A DNA stretch of 64,000 nt from Hymenobacter taeanensis (GCF_013137895.1 NZ_CP053538.1:4061001-4125000), one strand, 5' to 3'; shown: positions 24,983 through 35,572, numbered from the stretch's first letter. Notes: generated by a model from the sequence alone, not told the origin. Program-made: numbers and translations.

Positions 24983-27900
24983 TTACATATTCCGCCGGTA
25001 CTGACCGCCTACCTCAAACAGGGCATTAGTCACCTGGCCTAGGGAGCAGAACTTCACGGTTTCCATCAGTTCCTCGAAGAGGTTGCCGTTAGCTACTGCC
25101 ACCTGCTGCAGCTGCTTCAGGCGCTGCTCAGTGGTGCCTTGGTTGCGGGCGTGCAGGTTCTGCAGCATCGTGATTTGATACTGCTTTTCCTCCTCCGTGG
25201 CGCGGATAACCTCGGCCGGGATGACCGTGGGTGAGCCTTTAGAGGAGAGGAAGGTGTTCACGCCGATGATTGGATACTCGCCCGTGTGCTTGAGCATCTC
25301 GTAGTGCATGCTTTCCTCCTGAATCTTGCCGCGCTGGTACATGGTTTCCATGGCGCCCAGCACGCCGCCGCGCTCCGTAATCCGGTCAAACTCCAGCAGT
25401 ACGGCTTCCTCTACCAGGTCGGTCAGCTCCTCGATGATGAAGGAGCCTTGCAGCGGGTTTTCGTTCTTAGCTAGGCCTAGCTCGCGGTTGATGATGAGCT
25501 GGATGGCCATGGCCCGGCGCACCGATTCCTCAGTGGGCGTGGTGATGGCCTCATCGTAGGCGTTGGTGTGCAGGGAGTTACAATTGTCATAAATGGCGTA
25601 GAGGGCCTGCAGCGTGGTGCGGATATCGTTGAAGTCGATTTCCTGGGCGTGCAGGCTCCGGCCGCTGGTCTGGATGTGGTACTTCAACATCTGCGAGCGG
25701 GCGTTGGCGCCGTACTTCAGCTTCATCGCCTTCGCCCAGATGCGGCGCGCCACGCGGCCAATTACGGCGTACTCGGGGTCGATGCCGTTGGAGAAGAAGA
25801 ACGACAGGTTGGGGGCGAAGTCGTTCACGTCCATGCCCCGGCTCACGTAGTACTCCACGAAGGTGAAGCCGTTGCTGAGGGTGAGAGCCAACTGAGTAAT
25901 GGGATTAGCGCCCGCCTCGGCAATGTGGTAGCCGGAAATCGACACCGAGTAGAAGTTGCGAACCTTCTCCTTAATGAAGTACTCCTGCACGTCGCCCATG
26001 AGGCGTAGGGCAAACTCCGTGGAGAAGATGCAGGTATTCTGGGCCTGATCTTCCTTCAGGATGTCGGCTTGCACCGTGCCGCGCACCTGGCTGAGCGTGC
26101 GCGCCTTGATGGTGGCGTACACGTCGGCGGGCAGCACCTGGTCGCCGGTTACGCCGAGCAGCATGAGGCCTAAGCCATCGTTGCCGGCGGGCAGCTCACC
26201 CTGGTAGCGGGGGCGCTCCAGGCCTTTCTCCTGATAGATCTGATTGATCTTGGTCTCAACCTCGTCCTCCAGGCCATTCTCCTTAATGTACAGCTCGCAC
26301 TGCTGGTCGATGGCCGCGTTCATGAAGAAAGCCGCCAACGTAGCCGCCGGACCGTTAATGGTCATCGACACCGAGGTGGTGGGGTTAGCCAGGTTGAAGC
26401 CCGAGTAGAGCTTCTTGGCGTCGTCGAGGCAGCAGATGCTCACGCCGGCGTTACCAATTTTGCCGTAGATGTCGGGCCGGTGGTCGGGGTCTTCGCCGTA
26501 GAGCGTCACGGAGTCGAAGGCCGTGCTCAGGCGCTTGGCTGGGAGGCCTGCCGATACGTAGTGGAAGCGGCGGTTGGTGCGCTCGGGTCCGCCTTCGCCG
26601 GCAAACATACGGGTGGGGTCTTCGCCCTCGCGCTTGAAGGGAAACACACCCGCGGTGTAGGGGAACTCACCGGGCACGTTCTCCTGCAGCTGCCAGCGCA
26701 ACAAATCACCCCACGCGGTGTAGCGCGGCATGCTCACCTTCGGAATCTGCTGGTTAGAAAGGCTAGTAGTATGCGTCTGGATGCGAATTTCTTTGTCGCG
26801 CACCTGAAACACAAACTCCGGGGCTTTGTAGGCAGCTACCTTTTGCGGCCAGGTCTCCAGAAGCTTCCAATTTTGCCCGTCCAGACGGAGCTTGATTTCC
26901 TCGAAGGTGCTCTCCAGACCGGCCACGAGGCTTCCTGCTCCGGATGCGTGGCTGCCGTGCCCGCTGCCAGATCCGCCAGTGGCGTTTCCGAGGCTTTCGA
27001 CGGCTCCGATGGCTTGCTTGATTCCATAGAGCTGCTGAGCAGTGTCAGCTTGTTTTTGAACCCACTGGTCATACTGGCGGTTGGTTTCGGCTATTTCAGA
27101 AAGATAACGCGTGCGGTGGGGCGGAATGATATAAATCTTCTCCGAGTCTTCCTTGCTGGTTTCGAGGTGGGACGCAAACGGTACGCCCGTTTTAGCTTCT
27201 ACGGTAGCCAGCACGGCGCGGTACAAGCGGTTCATGCCGGGATCGTTGAACTGCGAGGCGATGGTGCCGAATACGGGCATCTCGTCCAAGGGCTTGTCCC
27301 AGAGCTGGTGGTTGCGCTGAAACTGCTTGCGCACGTCGCGCAGAGCGTCGAGGGCGCCGCGCTTATCGAACTTGTTGAGGGCAATAACGTCGGCGAAATC
27401 GAGCATGTCGATTTTCTCCAGCTGGGTGGCGGCGCCGTACTCGGGCGTCATCACGTAAAGGCTGGCATCGGAGTGCTCAATGATTTCAGTGTCCGACTGG
27501 CCTATGCCCGAGGTTTCGAGGATAATCAGGTCGAAGTCGGCGGCCCGCACCACATCCACGGCGTCCTGCACGTAGCGGCTCAGGGCGAGGTTGCTCTGGC
27601 GCGTGGCAAGGCTGCGCATGTACACCCGCGGCGAGTTGATGGAGTTCATCCGAATTCGGTCGCCGAGCAGGGCCCCGCCGGTTTTGCGCTTGCTGGGGTC
27701 AACGGAGATGATGGCAATGGTCTTCTCCGGGAAGTCGAGCAGGAAGCGGCGCACCAACTCATCCACCAACGACGATTTACCAGCACCACCCGTGCCCGTG
27801 ATGCCTAGGATGGGGGCTTTCTTGGGCTCCGAGGAAGCATTGTTAATCCGTTGGTCAGAGCCGAACTCCGACTGCTGAAAATCGGCAATCAGCTGGCCTT

Positions 27901-28456
27901 TCACGCGCTCAAACTCCTGGGGGAAGTTCTCGGCGGCGGAAATCAGGCGGCCAATGCTGCGGGCGTCTTTCTCCTTCACGTGGCCAGCCTCGCCGTTCAG
28001 GTTCTGGCCAGTCGGGAAGTCCGACTTCTGGAGCAGATCATTAATCATACCCTGCAGGCCCATGGCGCGGCCGTGGTCGGGCGAGTAGATGCGGGTGATG
28101 CCGTATGCCTCTAGCTCCTCGATTTCGGTGGGCAGAATTACGCCGCCGCCGCCCCCGAAGATTTTCACGTGGCCGGCGCCGCGTTCCTTCAGCAGGTCGT
28201 GCATGTACTTGAAGTACTCGTTGTGGCCGCCCTGGTAGGAGGTAATGGCAATGGCCTGGGCGTCTTCCTGAATGGCACAGTCCACAATTTCCTGCACCGA
28301 GCGGTTGTGGCCTAGGTGAATTACCTCGGCACCGCTGCTCTGAATGATACGGCGCATGATATTGATGGCGGCGTCGTGCCCATCAAATAGGGCGGCCGCC
28401 GTCACGATGCGAATGTGGTTCTGAGGCTTATACGGAGCTACGGGAGCTGCTTGCAT
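24983..28456 (-). CDS. icmF: IcmF: fused isobutyryl-CoA mutase with G-protein chaperone
   Basis: An 1157-residue coenzyme B12-dependent mutase that interconverts isobutyryl-CoA and n-butyryl-CoA (some members prefer other branched acyl-CoAs). Domains in order: B12-binding domain with DGHD at 25-28 and a Gly-rich FGGGGGV near 100; a MeaI-type GTPase chaperone with P-loop GTGGAGKSS at 221-229 and ETSGIGQSD; a linker; and the large TIM-barrel substrate domain to the C-terminus, ending [11 protein letters not shown]. This order is diagnostic of IcmF and differs from methylmalonyl-CoA mutase. The gene looks complete. A TACCTTCG promoter element lies about 34 bases upstream of its ATG and a strong terminator follows. 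A second copy of its last 37 codons lies about 600 bases beyond the stop. Confidence 0.95.
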   Translation of the reverse strand: MQAAPVAPYKPQNHIRIVTAAALFDGHDAAINIMRRIIQSSGAEVIHLGHNRSVQEIVDCAIQEDAQAIAITSYQGGHNEYFKYMHDLLKERGAGHVKIFGGGGGVILPTEIEELEAYGITRIYSPDHGRAMGLQGMINDLLQKSDFPTGQNLNGEAGHVKEKDARSIGRLISAAENFPQEFERVKGQLIADFQQSEFGSDQRINNASSEPKKAPILGITGTGGAGKSSLVDELVRRFLLDFPEKTIAIISVDPSKRKTGGALLGDRIRMNSINSPRVYMRSLATRQSNLALSRYVQDAVDVVRAADFDLIILETSGIGQSDTEIIEHSDASLYVMTPEYGAATQLEKIDMLDFADVIALNKFDKRGALDALRDVRKQFQRNHQLWDKPLDEMPVFGTIASQFNDPGMNRLYRAVLATVEAKTGVPFASHLETSKEDSEKIYIIPPHRTRYLSEIAETNRQYDQWVQKQADTAQQLYGIKQAIGAVESLGNATGGSGSGHGSHASGAGSLVAGLESTFEEIKLRLDGQNWKLLETWPQKVAAYKAPEFVFQVRDKEIRIQTHTTSLSNQQIPKVSMPRYTAWGDLLRWQLQENVPGEFPYTAGVFPFKREGEDPTRMFAGEGGPERTNRRFHYVSAGLPAKRLSTAFDSVTLYGEDPDHRPDIYGKIGNAGVSICCLDDAKKLYSGFNLANPTTSVSMTINGPAATLAAFFMNAAIDQQCELYIKENGLEDEVETKINQIYQEKGLERPRYQGELPAGNDGLGLMLLGVTGDQVLPADVYATIKARTLSQVRGTVQADILKEDQAQNTCIFSTEFALRLMGDVQEYFIKEKVRNFYSVSISGYHIAEAGANPITQLALTLSNGFTFVEYYVSRGMDVNDFAPNLSFFFSNGIDPEYAVIGRVARRIWAKAMKLKYGANARSQMLKYHIQTSGRSLHAQEIDFNDIRTTLQALYAIYDNCNSLHTNAYDEAITTPTEESVRRAMAIQLIINRELGLAKNENPLQGSFIIEELTDLVEEAVLLEFDRITERGGVLGAMETMYQRGKIQEESMHYEMLKHTGEYPIIGVNTFLSSKGSPTVIPAEVIRATEEEKQYQITMLQNLHARNQGTTEQRLKQLQQVAVANGNLFEELMETVKFCSLGQVTNALFEVGGQYRRNM

Positions 28457-28489
28457 AGCGCGGGGGAATTTGGGTGGATTTTGGGGTAG

Positions 28490-28497
28490 CGAAGGTA
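28490..28497 (-). promoter_or_regulatory. Probable -7 promoter element of icmF
   Basis: On the minus strand this reads TACCTTCG, close to TAnnTTTG, 33 bases before the ATG at 28456. No convincing TTTG lies at the expected distance upstream, so this is tentative. Confidence 0.45.
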
Positions 28498-28501
28498 CGA
28501 A

Positions 28502-28532
28502 AAAAGCCCCGGCGAGGTGGCCTAGGGCTTTT
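28502..28532 (-). terminator. Hairpin terminator of the gene at 28577
   Basis: AAAAGCCC (28502-28509) pairs with GGGCTTTT (28525-28532); on the minus strand it is followed by a T-run. The loop holds a GGCCTAG heptamer. Confidence 0.65.
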
Positions 28533-28576
28533 CATTACCAAGGTTCTTGTGAGTGGTTCGGTGAAAAAGAAGAGTA

Positions 28577-29095
28577 TCAGCGTGGGGCAGCAAGGTGAGG
28601 CGGCAAATATATATTGAGAGGAACACCAAACTGGCTGGCTAAGCTCTGGCCAAAATCATGGGCCGCCTGCAGTCTGTCTATTGAAAATGCTTGCAAGGTG
28701 ATACCTGTGTTGGACTGGGCAACTGAAAGCATGACAATGAGTTCTTCGTTGCGTTTGTGATCATCCTTCCAGATTCCCCAACTGTTTTTTGATGAGGGGG
28801 TGGTATTGTGAGTGACAGTAGAAAAATACTTAAGTGTCACCCCTGCTATTGGGGGCAGCGGTTCCCAAGAGCCTACTACATCACCTAGGACCGTGTAGTA
28901 AGTACGTTGAAGTCTGTTAGTAGTATCTATTTCTAAACCTGTTTGTACAAGCCAATGTGCTCCTACGCAGGATACCAACCCGATAACAGCTGATAGCAGG
29001 GGTGCGCAACCCGCAATAATTAAGATGAAAAATAGGGTAATGGGTAATCCGAACGCCACAGGCCCGAATGACGCCTGAGTAAGACGTAATATCAT
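28577..29095 (-). CDS. Hypothetical membrane protein
   Basis: A 172-residue protein with two adjacent hydrophobic segments near the N-terminus (LPITLFFILIIAGCAPLLSA and LVSCVGAHWLVQTG), a polar domain after them containing a run of basic and acidic residues (GIWKDDHKRNEELIVML), and a C-terminal half with beta character (NIYLPPHL). It looks like a small membrane-anchored protein with a cytoplasmic PH-like domain, but I do not recognise a family. A terminator lies 45 bases beyond the stop. No operon partner is obvious. Confidence 0.55.
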   Translation of the reverse strand: MILRLTQASFGPVAFGLPITLFFILIIAGCAPLLSAVIGLVSCVGAHWLVQTGLEIDTTNRLQRTYYTVLGDVVGSWEPLPPIAGVTLKYFSTVTHNTTPSSKNSWGIWKDDHKRNEELIVMLSVAQSNTGITLQAFSIDRLQAAHDFGQSLASQFGVPLNIYLPPHLAAPR

Positions 29096-29191
29096 AAGCT
29101 GTTTATACAGTTAGGTGAATACTACTAGCATTAATGAGCAAAGCCCAACGCGATTTGCAGCTCCTACTGGCCTAGATAATAACTAAGTTCA

Positions 29192-30043
29192 CTACTCCGT
29201 CATGACGGTGAAGTAGAGGCTGGGCTGCATGGGGTGGGTAGTCCAGGCGGCTTCGCTGTTTTCGCGCTCTACTACTACTTGCTTGGCTTGGCGCGTGACG
29301 GGGATGGAGAAGTACTTATCCCACGGGTCCTTCTTCTCGCTTTGCAGCCATTGAATAGTAGCAAATACAGGCTGGGCTTCTAGCTCCAGGGCGTAGGGGC
29401 GCAGGTCAATGGTTTGCCAACCGTGTTCCTTGTTGGTGCAAATAAGTTGAATGTCGCGCGTGACTAATACTCGGCCGGGCCGGCCCTGCTCTACAGCGTA
29501 GAGGTTCAGCCGGAAGCGCAGGTGCTCGTAGGTGTTGGTGGCCAGAAAGACGTGAAACTCCTCTAGGTAGGTGCGTTTTGTGGGCTTGAGTAAGGTGCCG
29601 AATTCCCAGCCCCATTCATCGTCTACCGTCTCCTTGCCGCTAGAGCCCGCCAGCCACAGTATATCACCTTTCGCATTGTTGCGGCCTAATAGGCTAGGAT
29701 GCACGCGGCGGTGTTCCACTATTACATCGCGTAGGGTCTGCTCTTGTGGCGCCAGCTGAAACTCCCGTTGGCCGGCGGCAAGGGTTTTTGGCAGCACTAC
29801 TTCGCGGGAAAATCCAACGCTGGAAACTATCAGGGTATCTGTCAGGCCAGCAGGTAGGCGCAATAAGTAGTGGCCCTGCTCGTCGGCTACTGTACCAATG
29901 CTGCGACGCGGCACGCCGAGGGTGGCGAAGGGCACTGGCTCACCAGTTTTAGTATTGATAATGCGGCCTTCAATGATGGTTTGAGCACGCAGGCTAGCAC
30001 TAACCAGCAAAAAGGAAAACAGGAGGGAAAGCTTAGGAGGCAT
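29192..30043 (-). CDS. Exported protein with carboxypeptidase-regulatory-like domain
   Basis: A 283-residue protein. ATG at 30043 gives a signal peptide (KLSLLFSFLLVSASLRAQ); the frame extends 55 codons further but the extra part is Pro-rich and unlikely to be translated. After the signal comes a CarboxypepD_reg-like domain (TIIEGRIINTKTGEPVPFA, then GTVADEQGHYLLRLPAG and SVGFSREVVL), the beta sandwich common at the N-terminus of Bacteroidota outer-membrane proteins. The C-terminal two-thirds has jelly-roll-like strands (RLNLYAVEQGRPGRVLV, YTDIRP-type segments) but no named domain. Probably periplasmic or outer-membrane. It follows the small gene at 30209-30562 across a terminator. Confidence 0.75.
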   Translation of the reverse strand: MPPKLSLLFSFLLVSASLRAQTIIEGRIINTKTGEPVPFATLGVPRRSIGTVADEQGHYLLRLPAGLTDTLIVSSVGFSREVVLPKTLAAGQREFQLAPQEQTLRDVIVEHRRVHPSLLGRNNAKGDILWLAGSSGKETVDDEWGWEFGTLLKPTKRTYLEEFHVFLATNTYEHLRFRLNLYAVEQGRPGRVLVTRDIQLICTNKEHGWQTIDLRPYALELEAQPVFATIQWLQSEKKDPWDKYFSIPVTRQAKQVVVERENSEAAWTTHPMQPSLYFTVMTE

Positions 30044-30155
30044 GGAGGGGAGAAGTCCCAGCCAGGAAGCTGCCACCGGCAGTAAGTACGGAGCAGAATG
30101 GGCGGAAGCTAGGAGGCAGTAGAACGGAAAGTGAACCGGTAGATACACAAAAGAA

Positions 30156-30187
30156 ACACCTGGGCTGCTTGGTGGCGGCCCAGGTGT
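30156..30187 (-). terminator. Hairpin terminator
   Basis: ACACCTGGGC (30156-30165) and its complement (30178-30187) lie 22 bases beyond the stop of the gene at 30209, with a T-run after it on the minus strand (TTTCTTTTGTG). Confidence 0.7.
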
Positions 30188-30208
30188 GGGGTATTCAGTT
30201 AGGAGCAA

Positions 30209-30562
30209 TTACTGTGCGGCTTTTTTCTCCAGCGTCTGCAGCAGCTCGTCAGCGGCTTTTTCAATGTCGCGGTAGCCCTGTTGGGCAGCGCGCTCCTTGG
30301 CGGCAATCAGGCCGTCGCGGTGCACAGTTTTGAAATCGCCGTAGGGGAAGTGGTAGCGGCCTTTGGTGTCTTCGCCTTTGCTTTTGTCCAGGCCCAGGTG
30401 CCACTGGCTGTATTCTTGAATTTCGTGGGTATCCAAGAACTTGTTTTCGGCGCTGGTATCGGGGTTGTGCTGGCCCCAGTGGCCTTTGTCATTCTTCAGT
30501 TTGCCATCCTGAATGAGTTGCTTGGCAAACTTTACAGCGTCGGGGTTCAATTGAATGCTCAT
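30209..30562 (-). CDS. Conserved small cytoplasmic protein (WGQHNP/FPYGDF type)
   Basis: A 117-residue soluble protein. The start ATG at 30562 (MSIQLNPDAVKFAKQLI) is chosen over one 17 codons upstream. I recall closely similar proteins in actinobacteria and other phyla that share the segments GHWGQHNP, FLDTHEIQEYSQWHLG and YHFPYGDFKTVHR with the C-terminal DIEKAADELL helix; none has a known function. The strong conservation of Trp, His and Asp residues suggests a binding or catalytic role. It is followed by a hairpin and lies 282 bases from the GH15 gene, so it is probably transcribed alone. Confidence 0.7.
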   Translation of the reverse strand: MSIQLNPDAVKFAKQLIQDGKLKNDKGHWGQHNPDTSAENKFLDTHEIQEYSQWHLGLDKSKGEDTKGRYHFPYGDFKTVHRDGLIAAKERAAQQGYRDIEKAADELLQTLEKKAAQ

Positions 30563-30843
30563 AAGAGGGGAGAGGTTAAGTGAACAAGAAATTGAGGTAT
30601 GCAATCTGCTCAATACCTTACGCCTCGCCCGGCCTTTCTGTTAAGGTTGAGCTAACCCCCTGAACACCGGCTTAAAAGATAGAGCCTAGCATATTCCTGC
30701 CGCTGAGCTCCGCCAGTTAGGTAGGGCGTCATCACTGTAGGGCAGTCTGTGGTCCTGGCTTGGGTCTGCCAAGTGCTAAGCCCACGCACTCTACGTATAC
30801 CTCCACATCCGGCGGTTACTACAGACTACTGCGCGCGTCAGGC

Positions 30844-32694
30844 TCATACGAACTGGTGGCCGCCGGGAGTGCCGGCTCGCCGAGCATCCAGGTCGCGGTT
30901 GAGCTGAAAGGCCGTGCTGATGAGGGCCAGGTGAGTAAAGCCCTGCGGATAGTTGCCAATCTGCTGGCCCTGCGGCCCAATCTGCTCAGAATACAGGCCT
31001 AGAGGGCTGGCAAAACCCAGCAGCTTCTCAAACAATAGGCGCGCCTTGTCAAGCTCACCGCCTCTTGATAAGTTTTCAATGTACCAGAAGGAGCACATGG
31101 TGAAGGTGCCTTCCTCCCCGGTGAGGCCATCGGTGGCGCCGCCCTCACTGTGGTATCGGAAAAGCAGGGAATCTAGCAGCAATTCCTTCTCAATCGCGCG
31201 CATGGTAGCCTGCCAGCGTGGCTCAGCCGGACTAAACATCCTGACCAGAGGCAGGAGCAGGGCCGATGCATCAAGCACGTTGCTACCCTTGTACTGCACA
31301 AACGACTGTTTCTCCTCACTCCAGAAGTTGTGGTAAACTTCCTCGTATATCTCATCGCGCACCCGCAGCCACTCCACCAACGGGGCGGGAAACGACCGGT
31401 CGCGGGCAATGCGGACGGCCCGGTCCAGGGCCACCCAGCACATCATCTTCCCCGAGAGAAATTCGCGCTCTTCGTCGCGCACCTCCCAAATGCCGTGGTC
31501 GGGGCGTCGCCAGTTTTCGGCTACGTAATTAGCCAAGCGGCAAACCTGCTCCCAGAAGTTGTACGTAATGCCGCCACCATACTTATTGTAGAGGTAAATG
31601 GTGTCCATCAGCTCCCCGTAAATATCCAGCTGAAACTGCTTGGCCGCGCCATTACCAATGCGTACTGGCTGAGAGTTCCGATAGCCACTGAGGTGGCCTA
31701 GCTCCTGCTCGGGGAGGTCGGAGGTGCCATCTACGGCGTACATCAGCTGCAGGTCGCCGGCATCGGTAAGCTCCTGACAGCGCTGCATAATCCAGCGCAG
31801 AAAGGCTTTTGATTCCAGGGTGAAGCCCAATCGAAGAAAGGCATACATGGTAAAGGCGGCATCCCGGATCCAGGTGTAGCGGTAATCCCAGTTACGTTCC
31901 CCGCCAATACTCTCCGGCAGGCCAAACGTAGCAGCCGCCACCGTTGAGCCGTGCTGAAGGGATGTCAGCAGCTTCAGGGTAATGGCAGAGCGGAGTACCG
32001 TTTCGCGCCAGCGGCCGGTGTAGGTGCTGCTTTCCACCCAGTTGCGCCAAAAGGTAAGTGTGTCATCGAAGGCAGCCTCAGTATAGTGGTGCAGGTCGCG
32101 GGCAATAAATGTGGGGTCATCAACTGGGGTAGCCTCAATCACGAAGCTGGCCGTTTCGCCGGCTTTCAGGGTCCAGCGGCCCGTGGCCTCACACGTATCT
32201 GTGAGTGCAAACGGCTGGTTGCCCAGCAACCGAAACTGAAAACCGTCGGGGCCTCTGCTCTTGAATAGAATGGTGGCATCATCCTGCGGGTGGGCCTCAT
32301 GGGAAGTGCGGGCATAATCAAAGCGGGGGCAGCAGCGCATCTGAAACTCAATAGCGCCTTTGATTACGCGCACGGTCCGCACCACGGCACAGTTCTGCGC
32401 CTCACGCTTTACGGGCATAAAATCGGTGAGCTCCGCAATGCCGCCCTGCGTGAAAAAGCGGGTGAGCAGCACGCCCGTGTCAGGCAGGTATAGCTGCTTG
32501 CTCTGTACGTCAGTGCCAACCGGCTGCAGTACCCAGGAGCCGCCATTTTCCGCATCCAGCAGCGCCGCGAATATTGTGGGCGAGTCAAAGCGAGTAAAGG
32601 GCAGATAATCCAGGGAGCCAAGCTTCGACACCAGCGCCACAGTATGCAGGTTGCCAATGAGGCCATAATCTTCCAGCGGGAGATAGTCGGGCAT
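30844..32694 (-). CDS. Glycoside hydrolase family 15 protein (glucoamylase/trehalase type)
   Basis: A 616-residue cytoplasmic enzyme of GH15. The N-terminal beta-sandwich (DYGLIGNLHTVALVSKLGSL, DYLPFTRFDSP) is followed by the alpha/alpha barrel with RNWDYRYTWIRDAAF, the segment that marks the family, and a C-terminal part containing the usual QIGPQGQQIGNYPQGFTHL segment with a glycine- and proline-rich active-site loop. Members hydrolyse alpha-1,4 glucans or, in a branch with this length and lacking a signal, trehalose. No signal peptide is present. Without structure I cannot decide between glucoamylase and trehalase. It stands alone, with a non-coding gap on each side. Confidence 0.85.
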   Translation of the reverse strand: MPDYLPLEDYGLIGNLHTVALVSKLGSLDYLPFTRFDSPTIFAALLDAENGGSWVLQPVGTDVQSKQLYLPDTGVLLTRFFTQGGIAELTDFMPVKREAQNCAVVRTVRVIKGAIEFQMRCCPRFDYARTSHEAHPQDDATILFKSRGPDGFQFRLLGNQPFALTDTCEATGRWTLKAGETASFVIEATPVDDPTFIARDLHHYTEAAFDDTLTFWRNWVESSTYTGRWRETVLRSAITLKLLTSLQHGSTVAAATFGLPESIGGERNWDYRYTWIRDAAFTMYAFLRLGFTLESKAFLRWIMQRCQELTDAGDLQLMYAVDGTSDLPEQELGHLSGYRNSQPVRIGNGAAKQFQLDIYGELMDTIYLYNKYGGGITYNFWEQVCRLANYVAENWRRPDHGIWEVRDEEREFLSGKMMCWVALDRAVRIARDRSFPAPLVEWLRVRDEIYEEVYHNFWSEEKQSFVQYKGSNVLDASALLLPLVRMFSPAEPRWQATMRAIEKELLLDSLLFRYHSEGGATDGLTGEEGTFTMCSFWYIENLSRGGELDKARLLFEKLLGFASPLGLYSEQIGPQGQQIGNYPQGFTHLALISTAFQLNRDLDARRAGTPGGHQFV

Positions 32695-32828
32695 GTAAAA
32701 TCAGGCTGAGGTATAACAAGAGTAGTTGCTAACGAATACGCCGGGTAAAATGCCGAGCTGCGCAACAATTTTTGTAAGAAGATTTAATGGCATAAACCAA
32801 ACTCAATAGCGTTCATTGGCACAGCAAA

Positions 32829-32925
32829 ACGTCATCCTGAACTAATGGAAGCATCTGGCGTGCTGAGGTTACTGTAGTAACCCAACGACACAGGCGAAAT
32901 GACTCTCTCAACTCGACGTAACAGC
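32829..32925. repeat. Degenerate interspersed repeat
   Basis: The segment starting AACGTCATCCTGAACTAATG and passing through GGCGTGCTGAGGTT resembles, imperfectly, the reverse strand of 44385-44455. It looks like a decayed copy of a dispersed intergenic element. The surrounding 32695-33021 gap contains no gene. Confidence 0.35.
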
Positions 32926-33021
32926 TACGCATAATGGCCAGGCTCTTCAGTGAAGATATTTTGGCCTGGCTACGCCCAGTTGGTCGCTAGCCACCTAGTT
33001 GTGTAACTGACCTACATAAAA

Positions 33022-33051
33022 CAGCCGGACCGCCGCTGGGCAGTCCGGCTG
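33022..33051 (-). terminator. Hairpin terminator of the GlcG/HbpS gene
   Basis: CAGCCGGAC (33022-33030) pairs with GTCCGGCTG (33043-33051), followed on the minus strand by T-rich sequence. Confidence 0.65.
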
Positions 33052-33057
33052 CATTGA

Positions 33058-33071
33058 GTGGCCTAGGCCAC
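33058..33071. repeat. GTGGCCTAGGCCAC palindrome, copy 1
   Basis: An exact 14-base palindrome identical to those at 42698-42711 and within 44147-44162. It is the complete form of the GGCCTAG heptamer that recurs through the window and lies 6 bases beyond the stop of the minus-strand gene at 33077. Confidence 0.8.
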
Positions 33072-33076
33072 TAATA

Positions 33077-33484
33077 CTACTGGTTTTCTACGGCCCGCAC
33101 GCCCGCCTCCGCTACGGCGTGGTCGTCTTCTACGGTGCTGCCCGACACGCCGATGGCTCCAATAACGCGGCCGCTAGCGTCTAGAATTGGGATGCCTCCG
33201 GGGAAAGTAATTAGGCCTCCATTTGAGTGCTCAATATTGTAGAGAGAGCCACCTGGCTGCGAAGCCTTGCCCAGGTCGCCGGTAGGCATATCGAAGTAGC
33301 GGGCAGTTTTAGCCTTGCGGATGGAGATGTCGAGAGAGCCGAGCCAGGCATCATCCATCCGGATGAAGGCCGTTAGGTTGGCGCCGGCGTCAACCACGGC
33401 AATATTCATTTTAACGCCCATGTCGAGGGCTTTCTGATGAGCGGCGTGTATGGCTTGTTGAGCAAGTTCGAGGGAGATTCCCAT
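33077..33484 (-). CDS. GlcG/HbpS family protein
   Basis: A 135-residue protein of the GlcG/HbpS family, which includes haem-binding and corrinoid-adaptor-like members. Typical segments are visible: [21 protein letters not shown], the central loop around [22 protein letters not shown], and the C-terminal [11 protein letters not shown]. No signal peptide, so it is cytoplasmic. The haem ligand of HbpS is not clearly conserved here and the function is open. The gene is followed closely by a hairpin and then by a GTGGCCTAGGCCAC palindrome, and is monocistronic by position. Confidence 0.82.
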   Translation of the reverse strand: MGISLELAQQAIHAAHQKALDMGVKMNIAVVDAGANLTAFIRMDDAWLGSLDISIRKAKTARYFDMPTGDLGKASQPGGSLYNIEHSNGGLITFPGGIPILDASGRVIGAIGVSGSTVEDDHAVAEAGVRAVENQ

Positions 33485-33754
33485 GGTGTTGATTGGGGGT
33501 TAAGTAGATGTAATGATTTTGCCTACAACGGTATTTTGCCTATTGCTAGCCACTACTTAACCGGAAGCGAGGCCGATTGATATCGGTCAGCACCAAAAAC
33601 TACAGGGAACGTCTGTGGCCTAGGTCTGTTATAGACCTGTAATACCGCCCAGGCCTAGGCAAACCAACCATGCTAAAGGGCTAGCAAGAATGTAGAATAG
33701 GGCTAGCTGACGGTGCAATAACCGCTTCAGTTAGCATTTACGAGGCAATTTTAG

Positions 33755-33762
33755 TACCTTCG
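33755..33762 (+). promoter_or_regulatory. Probable -7 promoter element of lepA
   Basis: TACCTTCG, close to TAnnTTTG, lies 22 bases upstream of the GTG start at 33785. Transcription would begin near 33769, leaving a very short leader. No strong -33 element was found. Confidence 0.5.
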
Positions 33763-33784
33763 CCCTTGGAAAAAACTGCCTCTA

Positions 33785-35572
33785 GTGAAGAACATCCGCA
33801 ATTTCTGCATCATCGCCCACATCGACCACGGTAAGAGCACCCTGGCCGACCGACTACTGGAATTTACCAGTACCGTATCGAAGCGCGATATGCAAGCGCA
33901 ACTGCTCGACAACATGGATCTGGAGCGGGAGCGAGGCATCACTATCAAGAGCCACGCCATCCAGATGCAGTACCCCTATAAAGGGGAGATATACACGCTG
34001 AACCTGATCGACACGCCTGGTCACGTCGACTTTAGCTACGAGGTATCCCGCTCCATTGCTGCCTGCGAAGGCGCTCTGCTAATCGTGGATTCTTCGCAGG
34101 GTATCGAAGCCCAGACGATTTCGAACCTGTACCTGGCTATCGGTTCCGACCTCACTATTATCCCGGTTCTCAACAAGATTGACCTGCCCCACTCCATGCC
34201 GGAGGAAGTGTCAGATGAAATTGTAGACCTCATTGGCTGTGACCGGGATGAGATTATTCCGGCCTCGGGTAAGTCGGGCATTGGCATTGAAGCCATCCTG
34301 AACGCCATCTGCGAGCGTATTCCCGCGCCTCAGGGCGACCCGGAGGCTCCCTTGCAGGCCCTCATCTTCGACTCGGTGTTTAACTCCTACCGGGGTATCG
34401 AAGTACTATTCCGCATTAAGAACGGCACCATGCGCAAGGGCGATAAGCTCCGCTTCATGGCCACCGGCAAAGAATATGGCGCCGACGAAATTGGTATTCT
34501 TGGCCTCAACCAGGAGCCCCGCCCCGAAATTTCCGCCGGCAATGTGGGCTACCTGATTTCCGGCATCAAAGAAGCCCGCGAAGTAAAGGTCGGTGACACC
34601 ATTACGCACGTAGCTAGGCCTACCATGGAAGCCATTCAGGGCTTTGCTGATGTGAAGCCCATGGTATTCGCCGGTATCTACCCCGTTGATACCACCGAGT
34701 ACGAGGAGTTGCGTTCCTGCATGGAAAAGCTGCAGCTCAATGACGCCTCCCTGGTATGGGAGCCTGAGACGTCCGTGGCCCTGGGCTTCGGCTTCCGTTG
34801 CGGCTTCCTGGGTATGCTGCACATGGAGATTGTGCAGGAACGTCTGGAGCGCGAGTTCAACATGACGGTGATTACCACGGTGCCCTCAGTGCAGTTCCAC
34901 GCCACGGGTACCAAAGATCAGCTCCTGACCATCAATGCGCCCTCCGAAATGCCGGAGCCAAATTCCATCAAGCTGATTGAAGAACCCTTCATCAAGGCCC
35001 AGATCATTACGGCTGCCGACTATGTAGGGCCCATCATCACGCTGTGCATGGAGAAGCGGGGCATCATTAAAGGCCAGAGCTACCTGACCAGTGAGCGGGT
35101 AGAGCTGTCGTTTGAGCTGCCACTGTCAGAAATCGTGTTCGACTTCTTCGACAAGCTGAAAACCATCTCCCGCGGTTACGCTTCGCTCGACTATGAGCTG
35201 ATCGGCTTCCGCGAGTCGGACATGGTGAAGCTGGATATCATGCTGAACGGCGAAAAGGTCGATGCCTTGTCGGCCATTGTGCACCGCAGCAAATCCTATG
35301 AGTGGGGCCGCCGCTTGTGCGAGAAGCTCCGCGAACTGCTCCCCCGCCAGATGTTCGAAATTGCCATACAGGCCAGCATCGGGCAAAAAATCATTGCCCG
35401 CGAAACCGTGAAGGCTCTGCGCAAAAATGTACTGGCCAAGTGCTACGGCGGCGACATCAGCCGGAAGCGCAAGCTGCTGGAAAAGCAGAAAGAAGGCAAA
35501 AAGCGGATGCGCCAAGTGGGCTCCGTAGAAATACCTCAAGAGGCCTTCCTGGCCGTATTGAAAATCGATTAA
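33785..35572 (+). CDS. lepA: LepA / elongation factor 4
   Basis: A 595-residue ribosome-associated GTPase that remodels stalled or mis-translocated ribosomes. P-loop AHIDHGKST is at residues 10-18, DTPGHVDF is the switch II motif, and NKIDLP gives guanine specificity; domains II and III follow ([18 protein letters not shown]), then the LepA-specific C-terminal domain, ending [11 protein letters not shown]. The reading frame starts with GTG at 33785 ([14 protein letters not shown]); no ATG is available, and the start matches LepA homologues. Length is as expected. It has its own promoter and a hairpin with a T-tract after the stop. Confidence 0.96.
   Translation: MKNIRNFCIIAHIDHGKSTLADRLLEFTSTVSKRDMQAQLLDNMDLERERGITIKSHAIQMQYPYKGEIYTLNLIDTPGHVDFSYEVSRSIAACEGALLIVDSSQGIEAQTISNLYLAIGSDLTIIPVLNKIDLPHSMPEEVSDEIVDLIGCDRDEIIPASGKSGIGIEAILNAICERIPAPQGDPEAPLQALIFDSVFNSYRGIEVLFRIKNGTMRKGDKLRFMATGKEYGADEIGILGLNQEPRPEISAGNVGYLISGIKEAREVKVGDTITHVARPTMEAIQGFADVKPMVFAGIYPVDTTEYEELRSCMEKLQLNDASLVWEPETSVALGFGFRCGFLGMLHMEIVQERLEREFNMTVITTVPSVQFHATGTKDQLLTINAPSEMPEPNSIKLIEEPFIKAQIITAADYVGPIITLCMEKRGIIKGQSYLTSERVELSFELPLSEIVFDFFDKLKTISRGYASLDYELIGFRESDMVKLDIMLNGEKVDALSAIVHRSKSYEWGRRLCEKLRELLPRQMFEIAIQASIGQKIIARETVKALRKNVLAKCYGGDISRKRKLLEKQKEGKKRMRQVGSVEIPQEAFLAVLKID

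Noticed and set aside
26480..27808. 442-codon open frame antisense to icmF
   Set aside because: Long antisense frames are expected opposite a GC-rich gene with strong codon bias; the protein is low-complexity and matches no family, while icmF on the other strand is certain.
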